From Engraulis encrasicolus (lineage: Eukaryota; Chordata; Actinopteri; Clupeiformes; Engraulidae), in assembly GCF_034702125.1 (NCBI RefSeq), contig NC_085860.1:51030936-51094935 (forward strand): a stretch of 64,000 nucleotides of DNA, read 5' to 3'. A program made the translations under genes and the position numbers. How positions within the stretch are numbered: position 1 is the stretch's first letter; the number at the start of each line of letters is the position of its first letter. Positions 12,401 through 25,300 of this stretch are shown piece by piece. The notes beneath the pieces are model-generated. The model did not search any database, was not told where the DNA came from, and saw only the letters and a program-made list of their open reading frames with translations.

Positions 12401-13338
12401 TGTGATGGGTGTGCAAGTAACTGGAAGTGATCAAATATAGCCACTTGCCTCTAAAGCATTTACGGCATCCACTTCGCTCCACTTCGGTCATGATGATTGG
12501 TGGGTGCGCAACCTTTACAGGTCTGTGGTTGGGCACCTCCATGCATCCAATGCCCGTCTTCCATATAGCTTTCTGATTAACTGTAAGTCAGACAATAGCG
12601 TGGCACGTAATTGGCTGAGTAAACTGTCGGCGGAAACGACTCCATCTTTGTAGCTGAAAAATGCATTCAATTTTGGCTGAATTCACTAGCTTAGCATTTC
12701 CCATTGAAATGACTGGAGGCGGGACTTGTTCACTCGCTCCAGTTCTTATACTACTTCCATGGTCACTTGCCCTATAAAGGGTAGAGACTTGGCTGCTGGC
12801 GGGCTGACTGCCGTCTTGTGTTGTGTCGTCCTGTGTGTGTCTCAGCTGCAGGGTTGATAGTATTCAGGCTCCATGCCTGATTTCAGGCTTGACCGAGTTT
12901 GCAAAAATAAAAACATTGATAATAATCAGCCATTAGGTTATTTTTTATCTCAGAACGTGTTACAGATTCAGTGTTTTCTTCTACTATCAGGTTTGAATAA
13001 TGGTCATACACAGGCTATTAAATGTTTGACTAATGTGTCAAAATAGGCCTACGTTACGTCACCATGCAGTATCTTGTCGTCGTCGTTAAAGCAGCAGAAA
13101 AAGTTCAGGCTCAGGATTTGTTTTCACCATCACCCCTGCAGCTGTCGGGAGTGATCCTGTGCCCAGGCTGGGAGAAGGCGAACTCGGTGCTGGATCTCCT
13201 GGAGACCAGCCACACGGCCAACGACCTGAAGCCCACCATGGTGCTGCTGGGGCAGAAGGAGGAGGAGATCAGGGCCTTCAAGCTCCAGAACAACTGTGAG
13301 GCTCCATGCTCTCTCTCTTTCGATCTCGCTCTCTTGCG

Positions 13339-13385
<47 letters not shown>

Positions 13386-16300
13386 ACGTTTAACATTCTT
13401 AACATTTTTTTTTTTTCCTGGGTTCTTCTGGTTGGCAGACCGTACTTCATCACCCTGGACAGATAGGTTGTGAATTGCAGCTTTGATATTGATTTTGATA
13501 GATAATGTACAATATATATTTTTATTTATCAGATTTTTTTGGTGAATAAAATGTAGGCTTGTAACTGTACCAAACTGTTGGAAACAGCCGTTCGGTATGG
13601 TATAGTGCTGTACTGGGTGAGTACAGTCTCAATCAGTTTATTGTGTTTTGACACTCTGCCACTACATGTGCAGTGGCTCTTTAACCCATTGTGTCCTGGA
13701 GCGACATATACGCTGCATTCAGGTTCTTGAGATTTGAGCTGTTTTATTAAAAATGTGGGTATGTTAGAGCAGATTAATACATGGAACACAGTCATAATAA
13801 AGTGGTCTATGTGCACAAATTGATTTTCCTGCCCAAAAAATATGAAGATTTAGTAGACTTTAACTTAACATGGTGTAAGAACCCAAAACGTAATAACTGC
13901 CCATAACGTAATAACTGCCCATAACGTAATAATTTTGGCCCATTTGAAACGTAATAAAGGCCATAACGTAATAACTTGCCCATAGCGTAATAACACTTTC
14001 CTACTAGGGCTGTAACGATATTGTATCGAACCGAGAAATCCTGATACACAGAGTCACGATACTGTATCGTGATACAAGGAGCCAGTATCGTGATATACCC
14101 TTTCAAAGTTTTGACACACATCAGTCCAGAAAACTACCACATGATATGAAGTGATGGTGCTTCCAAGCTTCAAATCATCATAACATAATATTTGGAAAAA
14201 TGTAAATTATTTGTAGCCTCTTGTAACCTATTCTACCCACAATCTGTCATAGTTTTATTCATAAATTTATTTTATAACTTTGGCAAATGAGAAATCGTGG
14301 GGTGTATCGAACCGTAGGTCAAAAATAGGGATACGAACCGAATCGTGAGTTGAGAGTATCGTTACAGCCCTATTCCCTACCCATAACGTAATAACTTATT
14401 ACGTTATGGGCAGGTTATTACGTTACTGTCTATAGCGAAGGGGTGTAGAGTTGCCCAGCCGGGACTCAAACTCGAATCTTCTGGGGTAGTAAACTGGGGC
14501 TCTGACCGCTACACCAAAGAGCCAGGCTCGTTGGTGTGAGAGTCAGAACACAGCCACAACCCTAGTGCTGGTCACTCCATCACACTGGCCTTACACTAAA
14601 AAAAAGCGTTGATAGTAACAATGCCAATAACGTAACAACTGCAAAGCACCGTAATAATTTGGGCCCATTTGAAACGTAATGAAGCCAATAACTTGCCAAT
14701 AACATAATAACATTTCTCTACCAATAACGTAATAACATTCTGCTAATAACGTAATGAGGTAAGACAAATGATGACCTGATACAATAACTAAAAAAAGCTT
14801 TCATACCTTATCTTAAAAAATGACTTAATATTTCCTCCTTAAGAGAGGGTTGACCAAATCTGCTGTCTGCCTGCATTATTATCCTACGTTATTGGCAGGT
14901 TATTCAGAGGTATGAATGCACTTTACTATTTTAATGTTCATATTTCGCCTCACCTCTATCCAGTATTGTCACAACACATAACAGTGACTGGATTTTAATC
15001 TGTTATCCTTTGCATTTCCCACGTATGAAATCAAATTGTCTCACTACTAAGTTTTTAGTTATTATAATAATGACAAACACATAGGCCTACATAGTCTCAA
15101 TTTCATCAGTAAAATAGCTTTTTTAGTGTAAGGCCAATATCGTAATAACCTGCCCATAACGTAATAACTTATTACGTTATGGGTAGATAAGTGTCATTAC
15201 GTTATGGGCGAGTTATTACGTTATGGCCTTTATTACGTTTCAAATAGACCCAAATTATTACGTTATGGGCAGTTATTACGTTATGGGCAGTTATTACGTT
15301 TTGGGTTCTTACACATGGTAAATGTTTTTTTGTTTTTTTTTTGCTGATTGAAAGGAATTTCAGTTTTTAATTTTAAACATTTTTATTTTATTGTGGTTAT
15401 TTTCCATTTTCCAAATTCAAATTACCTCTGCTCTATTCTATTCCATTGTCTTTCCTCCTGGTCTCTGTTGATGCAGGTCGGCTGCTGGTGACGACGCCCT
15501 TCACGCTGCTGCGCCTTCTAGAAGCCCACTGCTCTCTCTTCCTCCACCTCAGTCACCTGGTCCTGGATGAGGTGGACAAGCTGTATACCCGCGCACCTCA
15601 ACAGGTTAGAATAGAGGGCTGTATGGGCAGGGCTCGAGTTGTAGGGGGATGAGAGGGATGCCATCCCCCCCAACAATAAAAGTGGTTAAAAAAAAAAAAA
15701 AATCATCCCCCTCTAAAACAGGCCTCCCTTCTTCACATATTGTGTTAAAATTGCACTTTTAACAACTACATTTTTTAAATCGGATCGGTTGGCAGGTGCC
15801 AGTTTCAAGTCCTGGCTTGATTGTAGGTGATCAGGTGATCTTAGAGATGTAGAGAACGAAAGAGGTGAGGTTGATCTGGTACATGGCAGTAGAGAGCGAA
15901 AGAGGTGAGGCTGATCTGGTACATGGCAGTAGAGAAGTTTTCATTGTGCGGATCGCATGTTCCATTTTTGTTTGTTTTAAACCGAACCCCCATTTAAAAA
16001 CTTTGGATGTGTGTGACCTTGATTTTCTGGAACTATATTCAAATGAGAGATGGCCATGAAGGCAACAGCCAAAACGATTGTCTGTTTTCTGCTTCTTAAA
16101 ACATCTTCTGAAAATAAATGTAACTAAAAGACATTTAAAGAGTGCAATCTCTCCTTCCCGTGCTGTTAATTCGTTGGAGACATTGCCATGAGGGAGCATG
16201 GTGTGTGTCAGTGAAGGTCCAGTTGATTGTTCCAGAAAGAAATCAGTGTCCTCTTGTCATTGGTCCTCCTCTTGTGATTGTTTCTTGTACAACCCAAGTT

Positions 16301-19300
16301 GTGATAGGCCACCGCTCATCTGTTTAGAAGGTGCAGGATTCAGTAGAAATTTCTGCATAAAAAGAAGACAATCCGCACACTTCTTGTACAACCCCCAACC
16401 CTGTAACTTTGTTTTTCAACTTGAAAAAAAGAAAAAATCCAGCATCCTAGTTTAACCTTTGGATGTCTTCTCATTTCTCCGTGCTCTGCTCTGCTCCTTG
16501 TGCATCAGATGGAGGAGGTGCTGAGGCATTTCCGTGACGTGGTGAGCAGTCCTCCCGGCTCCCAGACCCCCAAGCAGCTGGTTGCCGTGGGCAGCAGCTG
16601 GAGCGCGGGCATGGAGGGGCTGCTGACCGGCTACATGTGGGACCCCTCCGTCATCATCACCGTGCCCCAGGAGGCTGCCCTGTACGGGGGCGTGCACCAG
16701 GTCAGCAAGCTGCACACTACACAAGTGGTTCCCAACCTTTTTAATCCTGTGTACCCCATAAGCAATTTTGTCATATGATGAGTACCCCACTCACTCATGC
16801 TCTATACAGGGTTCCCACGGGTCCTGGAATTTCTGGAATATCATGGAATTTCATAAAAGTTTGTTCAGTCATGGAAAGTCATGGAATTTTAAGGGGCTGG
16901 CTATACGGGAATGATTTTCTATGCCAGTGACAACGTTCCCCTGGACTAACCATATGAAACCCACCAGAAACGTGGCACAAAACGAGTTTTTTGAATAATG
17001 GGTTCCAGAGTGCGAAAATCGAGTAACGCAGGCGTTTGCGTTGCCATTGTTCCAGGCGAAACGGATTTGTTTACATCTGCGTCACAGCCACATGGCCAAA
17101 AACAGTGAGGTATCTTCACAGTGACCACTAGCTTTGCGCACAACATTAATTCCATGCACAATGGCATCATCAGACAACTGTTTGTGTGGACTGTGGAGAC
17201 TCTTTCATTTCTACCACGGTCAATATTTTACGTTTCAAACTGCCCAGTGTGGGTCACTCGTGTTCAAAATCTTTAAAAAAAAAACCCTGACTAACACGAA
17301 GCAAAGCTTCATATTATCTTTTAACTGCGCACCCAAACAGTTATCAGCAATGCATATTTGCAGGGCTCTAAATTAACTTTTTCCACCACCAGCCAATTTG
17401 GCTAGTGGACATTTTTTCTTACCAGCCAAACAGAAGTTCAACTAGCCATTTTTTTTATCTCGCCAAAATAAACTATGCATTAGGCTAGTTTTTTTTTACT
17501 ATTATTATGGTCATTTTGTACAACTATTTCTACAACACAGATACACTATAGGCCTGCATAGGCTAGCCTACTATATGCCTACATAATAAGCATATTATAG
17601 GCTATATATTTTTCAATTATTTTTTAACTTCTGCTTTATTTTTTACGTTCATTACTTAGGCCAATCAATTTTGTTCAATTCCTCTGAAAACAGCTGAATC
17701 ACATCACACAAGCCACTCACATAACAGACCTTTAACATACAGTAACCAAGCACACAGCCAAACCACTGTAGCAACCACACAGAAGAGATGAGAGGAAAAG
17801 GAGGGGAGAGAGGAGGAGTTCTTCTCTACCACGCGCAACAAAATGACAAGAAGCCTAGTTTAACTAAAAGTAAATAATATCTCGGGAATCTTCGCTTCCT
17901 TTGTTACTTCCACAACTTCGTCGTTGGTTGCTTTTTTTGTCTTTAAGGGCCGTACACACACGTCGCTGCTAGTTACTCGCTCAGCGAATGAACTCAATAG
18001 AATGTCAATGTGTCCCAGCGAGACTCGCAGGAGAGTAGGCGAGTACTGTACAAGCGATGCGATGTGGGCGGATTCCGAGTTGAAAATATTTTATCTTCGA
18101 GCGAGGCGAGTAAGCGAGTAACCAATTGGAATGCAGAGTTCGGTACTTCTCGGCTGTCCATTGGCAGTTAAAGCCGCGGGAACCTTCAGCGAACGTTCCA
18201 TGAAAGAGTGGCGAGTAGGCGAGCAAGCGAAATGCTAGCTTTGTGTGTGTACGCCGCTTTACGATGGCGTGGGCTTTCCAACTTAGTTGCGCCAGGACTC
18301 GGAACATTTCAGAAGACAACTGAACTGACAGCTACGGTCACACTACTCTGAGAGTCAGCTCTCCTCCTCTGCCCTTGTCGCTATTTCGTTCCACAACCAC
18401 TCACTTTACTAGCATTCACCAACACACAGAACCTTGCTCTAACCCCCGACACATTCTCATCACTCGCACAAAACATAGTCTACAGAACAGAAGTAGCTCT
18501 ATGCATAATCTGCGTCCTGTTATTGAAACGGTCAGGGCCTCGCTGCTTCAAAAATGCAGCCTGTTACAGCAAGGTTCATATAGTAATAATAGCAGTAGTG
18601 ACGTTAAAAAGGGTTGTAGCGAAAGCGACGAGAGCATAGGAGGAGAGCTGCCTGTCAGAATAGTGTGAGCGCAGCTTAGCTGACAGAAGGCTGGTCGTCT
18701 GAAATGTTTTCAATCCTGGCGCGCGCAATAGCATGGAGTTGCCGCTCTCTGCACTGGAAAGCCCACGGTGGGAGGCTACGTCGTGACGCTAGGGTCCATG
18801 GGTAATGTAGGAAATCTCGCCGTCTAACGTTCGTCAGAGCAGCGGTTTACTGTTCATAATTTACTGTACTCGGGCGATACTAGCCAAATTGGCGGGTAGG
18901 TATTTTTTTCTACTAGCCAAAATTATTTTTCACCCGTGTTTGGCGGGTTGGCGTGTGTTAATTTAGAGCCCTGATATTATGTATATGTCACTAGTTGAAA
19001 CAGGCGTAATGGGCAGAAAGAGAAGGAGAAGCGGTGAGTGCGCAGCAGCCTCCAGAGGAGGGAGAAATACCTGCCCGGTATTGGTATTCAACACCTTAGT
19101 TTAAACTTCTCAAATTTAAAAAAAGCAGCATAAAGTGTAGAACACAATCAACAGATGCCTAAATGGCAATGATTCACTACTCTAGTCACTCCACAAGCTA
19201 CACAAGGTGCCACATGCGCAAAGCTGGTAGCCTATTTTTCCACGTAGCACTCACTTCAGCATAATGAAAAATAACAACTATGCGATGCTGGTTTTGAAAA

Positions 19301-22300
19301 TAAGTCGGCTAGCAGCAAATGCTAGTACACATGTTGGGATAAGAAATTCCTTTAGTAACTTGACATGCTCCTCCTGCATACAAAACATCATACTTAACTA
19401 ATGAAAGGAGTAAAGACATCAGACTTACAACTTCGTGAGGGCCAACCAGTTATGTAGACTGTAAACTCCCTGGTGATTGTTCTAATGTCTTCCAAAATAT
19501 TCCAGAAGTTGCAGCATGCATGCTTATTCTTGTAAGAGCAACTTTGTCACGAAGCATGGTGCTAAGCAGCATGATTCAGTACAGTCTGTTGTTGTATCTA
19601 ACTTGTCTCTGTGGCATCTAGTAATGTTCAATTATGCAGCTTGCACATTCTGATATTCTGAACCTGCTATGTACGCGCTTGCGGAGAGTAAAGCGCATAA
19701 TAAAACCGTCTTTCGCTTTTTACAAAGGGGGGAAATAACGCTATTTTTTGTTAAACTATCCTTCGCTTAAAATGGACATAACTTCGGAATGGGAGAGGCT
19801 AGAAATGTATCGTTTTTAGTAATAAAAAGCTAAGATCTTCAGCTTTTAAACAAGCCATGGCATATGTCTGTAGATCGAAAACAAAATTTGCTGGGTCTGT
19901 TAAAAAAATGTGAACCTTTCTGGCACTGTCACTGGTCTAAGGTCCCTGCGTGACATTCTCAACAACTTCACATAAAGAAATGTGTATTCTGAAGTAAGCC
20001 TGTCGTTCTCATTAGGACCCGAACTTTTCACTGAAACATGCTGTGTGGTTGCAACTTCAAAAAAACCCGCGTTGCGGTGTCATCTGGCCGAGGTCTAAAA
20101 TTTTGCATGCACTGTCATGGAATATCGTGGAATTTTCTTAACAGATGTGTGAAAGCAGAAACTTTTTTGTTTAGTGTATAACATTGTTTCTTACTGATTA
20201 TACTGAAACGCTTCGCCAGAAACAGTTTGGTTTTGCGCTGTTATATGCAACATTCTAGAATGCAGTGAACCGATTGTCTGGCGGTGGCTGAGCGTCGACT
20301 CTAGGGTTGAAGATAATCTTCATTTTTCACACTTTTTTAACGTAATTTCTTTATTGAAGTGGTCATGGAAATTCTGTTTTTTGGGTCTGGAAAGTCATGG
20401 AAAATCATGGAATTTTATATATGAATTAGAGTGGGAACCCTGTCTATATCTGTTCGTCTATCCCAATGTGACTACACTCCATATATTTGTCATTATTACA
20501 TTTTATTTATTATTACATTTTTACCCCCTGAGGTGTGCTTGCGTACCCCTAGTGGTACATGTACACCCCTGGTTGGGAAACACTGCACTACACTACAGGG
20601 CAATTAGCCTTTCGCAAAACCCCTCCCACAAACAGCCGCCCACCAATCCGAGCTCAGCAACGGTAACTAAGGAGTATAGAACTTGACGGAGGTCCGTCAA
20701 AAACTTGCGATTTCATAAAACGTGTGCCTATGGCACCGTCACGGTCCGACACCATCTGAAGATTGATAGGACCTCGTTTTTTCACTTTGCCCCAGGAGGC
20801 AGCCCTGTACGGGGGAGTGCACCAGGTCAGGCCCCTACACAATAGCCTGATTATCATCGACTTGCAAATCTCTTCGAGACTTGGTCTGACCAAGACCATA
20901 ATAATGACCATTTTCCAAACGGTATTTCTCAAATGGCCTCCTTTGGTTTGCTAATGGTTGTTTGCTTCCCAACGAAGTGAGAGGAGTTCCCGTATTTGCG
21001 GGAACTCAGAAAGCATACCTGCCGACCATTACGCATTTTGTGTAGCGGATACAGATTTTGACATCAAACTACGGCGCAGTTACTTCAAAATACGGGAAAA
21101 ACCAATAGCAAAGTGTGTTCACGGGCCCTTATAAATTTCTCTGTAGACTTGCAACCAGACAGAGCCGTAGACATGGCTCTGCTTGCAATTGTCTCGCGCT
21201 GGCCTTTCCATTGGCCAGCAACGTGTGGGGGGGAATATTGACCAATCAGAGCGCTAGTTTAGAGGTTGTGCTGCGCTCCTCTCGAGTCGAGGCATCAGCT
21301 GCCGATAGAACGTTTGCTTCGAAATCACACAATCAGAGCGACTGGGTAATGTACTCCTATAATCTCTGCCACACGTGTAGCCTGGTGAACCAGCGCCACC
21401 CGCTGGACGGCAAAATGTTTTGTCTACGGGTGGGTCTGGCCTCGCATAATGATTCAATGAAGCCAGAATGCCAAGAATCTGGCAAACCAATTACAACGCA
21501 AATATGTGTTTTGAATCAAAGTGGGCAGGGTTTTGAGGGAAGTTTGTTCTCATCAACAATCTTCGGATTTATTATGCATCGAGGCCAGACTAAATTAGAC
21601 ATCCACATTTAGTCTGGTTTATCAGGCTAACACAAGTGTCCTCCTCCTGTCATCATGTATTATCCATCTTGGTACTGTCGCTGTAGTTTTACAAGTGAGC
21701 ACCGTCAAAATCACCGTTTCAAATGTAAATGGGCTTTGAGAAAGGTAGCCTGTATGGGAATAGTGAATTGCGTCCAGTTGCTAAATCCGTAAACTTATGA
21801 AAATAAAGACTGAGGTCTGTCGTAATGATTCACCCAAATTTTGCCGTATTTGACGGCAATATGTTGTTGCTTGTTTTGATATTGGACCGAAACGAGATTA
21901 CTTCCGAATGAGAAAATGTGACTGCGCTATAAATTAGCAGATTAGCAGCAAACTAAATTCGGTTTCCCTTTGCGTCGGATCATTTTAACTCGGGAAAATA
22001 AAGTGATAGTTCTAACGGTTGTGCTCGGAGTAGGTCTTCATCCGTAACACCTACCATGACACCGTAGGCCTATTGGGAATACTGTTTCCCCTTGAGTCGT
22101 GGCCCATTCTGTGAACAGGTGTAACAGGTCGTGCGTCATACCAAATATGCATCACTCCACGACTACTATCCGTAATCACGTATGGCAATCTATTACAGGG
22201 TTCCCGCGGGTTATTAAAAATATTAAAAAGGCATTGAATTTAGTTATCCAGCATTAAGAGCATTAATAGCATTGAATTAGCTGTTAAAAGTCGGGAATTT

Positions 22301-25300
22301 TTTTCACTGCGGCATTAAATTTTCAAAAAACATTTCAGTGTGCAACCTAAAGGACGAAGTTTTTTTTTTTCATAATGAAGATGACGCACAGAACGTCAAT
22401 ACCCATGATTCGTTGTAGAACGCTACTGTAAACACAAATCTAGAGTGCAGCGGCGTCATTTTTTGATGAGGTGAGGTGAAGAATGGGAAAGTGCCGGTTT
22501 AACCCCAAGTGGCTGCAGGATCCAAAATACTTTTGGGTAAAATCTGTGCCGAATGACCGCGAGGCGTGCTGCACACTATGCAAGAAAACGTTTACGCTGG
22601 GCTTTTTTCATAATGAAGATGACGCACAGAACGTCCATTCGTTGCACTGTAAACACGTGCACAAACCTTGAGTGCTGCAGCGACAACGGGAAGTGTAGCA
22701 TTAACAATCTATCCTCGATGTAGCGCACAAGTATTTTTTCCACTAACCAGCAAAGTTTTATTTGTGCCGTCCAAGCACCAGTTGAACTCGAGAAGCAGGT
22801 TGTGATCAAAGCCACCCCCCCTTTATATTTATTTCATTGTGTTCATGCAAACAGTGGAGAACTGACGTTGTGGAGTGTTACCGGTTTTCTTGGGGTATTC
22901 TTTTTAAGGCTATTGAACGTTGTGAAGCAAACTTAAGGAGCAATCAGAAATCCACCGCTGTCATTTGTAGCCATTTCAATTTCATGACAAAGCTGTGTTA
23001 CAAACGCAATTAGGCTACTTGGCGAGACAGACCTATCGATTGGTCGCAACTAGTAGATGTATCACCAACGACCACCGACATTAATTGACACACTCTTGTT
23101 TGAGGAGCTCCTAAAAGCGTTAGCAGAAAACAAGGCGACGTCATGCAACATTTAGCCTCTTTTTAAAATCTTGCATTGAATTTTTGAGGTGGCCAATAAT
23201 AACCACAGACGCGTAACCGCGGTTAAATCACACACTGGTTAGGCTACAGTGCACTCCACACACCAACGCGTGGGCACGCTTTACCTGTTGGTAGCAAACT
23301 TGACTCGTATCAAATCCCGTCTCTGAACTATTTCCCCTTGCTGTTCGGAAAAAAGACGACTACTTAGTTGATCTTGTTTTAATCGATGCGCTGCTAAACC
23401 AGGAGACCTGACCCATCTATGAATAGGGGGGCTCACGGCGCATTTCCTTACTGAATCATGCTCAGATAATGCATACTTCCCAGAATTGCGCATGGTGAAA
23501 AATAGTAAACAAGCATGGACGCATGCATGGTCTTATCGGATAATCATTACTGTGGCCATTCGACTATGGCAGTGCTATTCCCAAATACCTGTAAAACACT
23601 ACATTAAGGGGGATCATTACTTGCACAACTAGCCCTATGACCAATAACTTGTTGACTCAAAAAATGAGTGGGTTATTGTCAGTTTAACGCTCAAATTGTA
23701 AATGGTACATTTAAATGTAGGCAATTATGCTTTTTGAACGTCATTATAATGGAGTGAAGAAAAACGATTAGGCCTAATTATTAGGCCCAACAACAATAAT
23801 AATGGTCTACTCCAATTTAGTCTGATAGGTTTACATTATATTGGCTAATACAAGTCGGTGCAATTAACAAATAAATAGTGCTTTTGAAGCAGCTTTTGAA
23901 TTCAATTCTGGGGTTTGTTTAAGTAAATAAATCTGAGATGCTACAATGCAACTTTGCATGTGTTTTAATTGTATTTTCCATAAATGTACATTCTTGTGCC
24001 AAACAGAGAGGTAATCTCTTAAGAAGTAATGAGGTTTGAATTTGATACGCGCTTTCTTAATTGAATTTCGTTCAATATTATTGAAATAATGGGTGCGATA
24101 AAAGTATTAAATTTTATGTGAACATGCATTAAAAAAGGTCTTAAAAGCATTGAATTTAGGTTTAACAATCCTGGGGGAACCCTGTATTAATAAAATAAAT
24201 TCTCCTATCATCATATATGTGCCGAACAGTGAACAATAGCCAACTCATGGCGGCAGATGAGGGTAGATAGGCCTACTATTATGCAGAGAAGTAAAAAAAA
24301 AAGAAAAAAAGAAGCGATGCCCCTCAAAAGTTACCGTGGAAGTTCCAAGAGCATTGGCCATTAGCCCCCATCCCTCAGTAGAGCCACTACATGACGCATT
24401 TTGTACTGAATGAATGCTGAAAGTGTGATTTTGATGTTAGCCCCCAAGGTATATTAACCTGATATTATCCTAGCTTAGATAACACTTGTCTTTATCTTTT
24501 TCTCTACTGCTGATGCTTCTTCACAGTAGGTGACAACATCACCATTTATTAATATTGGGGGAGATGATGTAAGAATCATTACAATTCAACTTTTTGTTCA
24601 TAAAAATCACTGAAATGCCTCTGTATTTTATAATCAAATTATACATTTTCCTACATGCACCTTCTACAGCCAAAAAAATAATCAGCAAATACTTCAATTT
24701 CATACTCAATTCCAGCTCCTTAACACCCCCCAAGTGACCAAATGCTCTGTTTGGCTGGTACATAGGATAACTTAATAGCCACTTACTAGGGCCAAAGAAA
24801 AATAAGAGTTTGGTTCCGGTTGGTTGTCAGGTTTGGTCATGGGTCGGTCGGAATTTTTTTTTTTTTTTTCAAAAAAAATGTTTTCATTTTTTTTTTTATG
24901 TCCGACCCACCCAACCCCCCATATGCGCCAGATTTCGTCATAAACTTTGTTGAACAATGCCAAGGACGATAGTGGAGTGTGGCCTGCTAAAGCTACAATG
25001 AAATATAATAAGTATTAATGAGCCAAGATACTGACCGTCACCGAAATGAGGATATGATCATACAGCCTACCGTTTCTGGCAATACCTGTCCAGCTGCCAG
25101 TTGCCTGACACTGCTATTTTAGCTCCTGTAGGCTATGTCCCGTTTTCTTTTTAAAAAAAAATTCTGTCCCATCATCGGTTGTAGACCATATTTTCCTTGG
25201 GATGAAGGTTCTGGCTTGGAAACATTCTATTTACACACTTTTTTTTGTTTTACGCGAGGATAGACGCCTGAGGCGATATGAATGTTTTAATGAAGGGTGA

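Larger units (their letters stand above)
13874..15313. mobile_element. DNA transposon with ACGTAATAA subterminal arrays
   Basis: Ends TGTAAGAACCCAAAACGTAA and TTACGTTTTGGGTTCTTACA are inverted and flanked by CATGG on both sides (13869-13873, 15314-15318). Each end carries consecutive CCATAACGTAATAACTG-type units, about twenty ACGTAATAA motifs in all, including back-to-back inverted pairs near 14390 and 15160. A hAT MITE (14005-14372) and a tRNA-like repeat (14440-14590) are inserted inside. No transposase frame was seen; superfamily unknown. Confidence 0.85.
16807..20442. mobile_element. CAGGGTTCCCAC-family DNA transposon, level-2 nest
   Basis: Ends CAGGGTTCCCACGGGTCCTG and AGAGTGGGAACCCTG; the flanking duplication TCTATA (16801-16806, 20443-20448) is 6 bp and perfect. 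Subterminal CATGGAA-type phrases are repeated. No intact transposase. Relatives: 22196-24184, 32082-32451 and 41088-41480. Confidence 0.88.
16723..20585. mobile_element. hAT MITE (AGTGGTTCCCAACC) carrying nested elements
   Basis: Ends AAGTGGTTCCCAACCTTTTT and GGTTGGGAAACACTG, with a perfect 8-bp duplication CACTACAC (16715-16722, 20586-20593). It begins 22 bp after the exon 10 donor. Removing the nested 16807-20442 element leaves a normal MITE of about 230 bp. Confidence 0.9.

Noticed and set aside
18375..18668. 97-codon frame
   Set aside because: Located inside the nested hAT-like element 17361-18973 and lacks transposase motifs.
21115..21612. 165-codon open frame in intron 10
   Set aside because: Lies inside a MITE with TAGCCTGAT ends and shows no recognisable motif.
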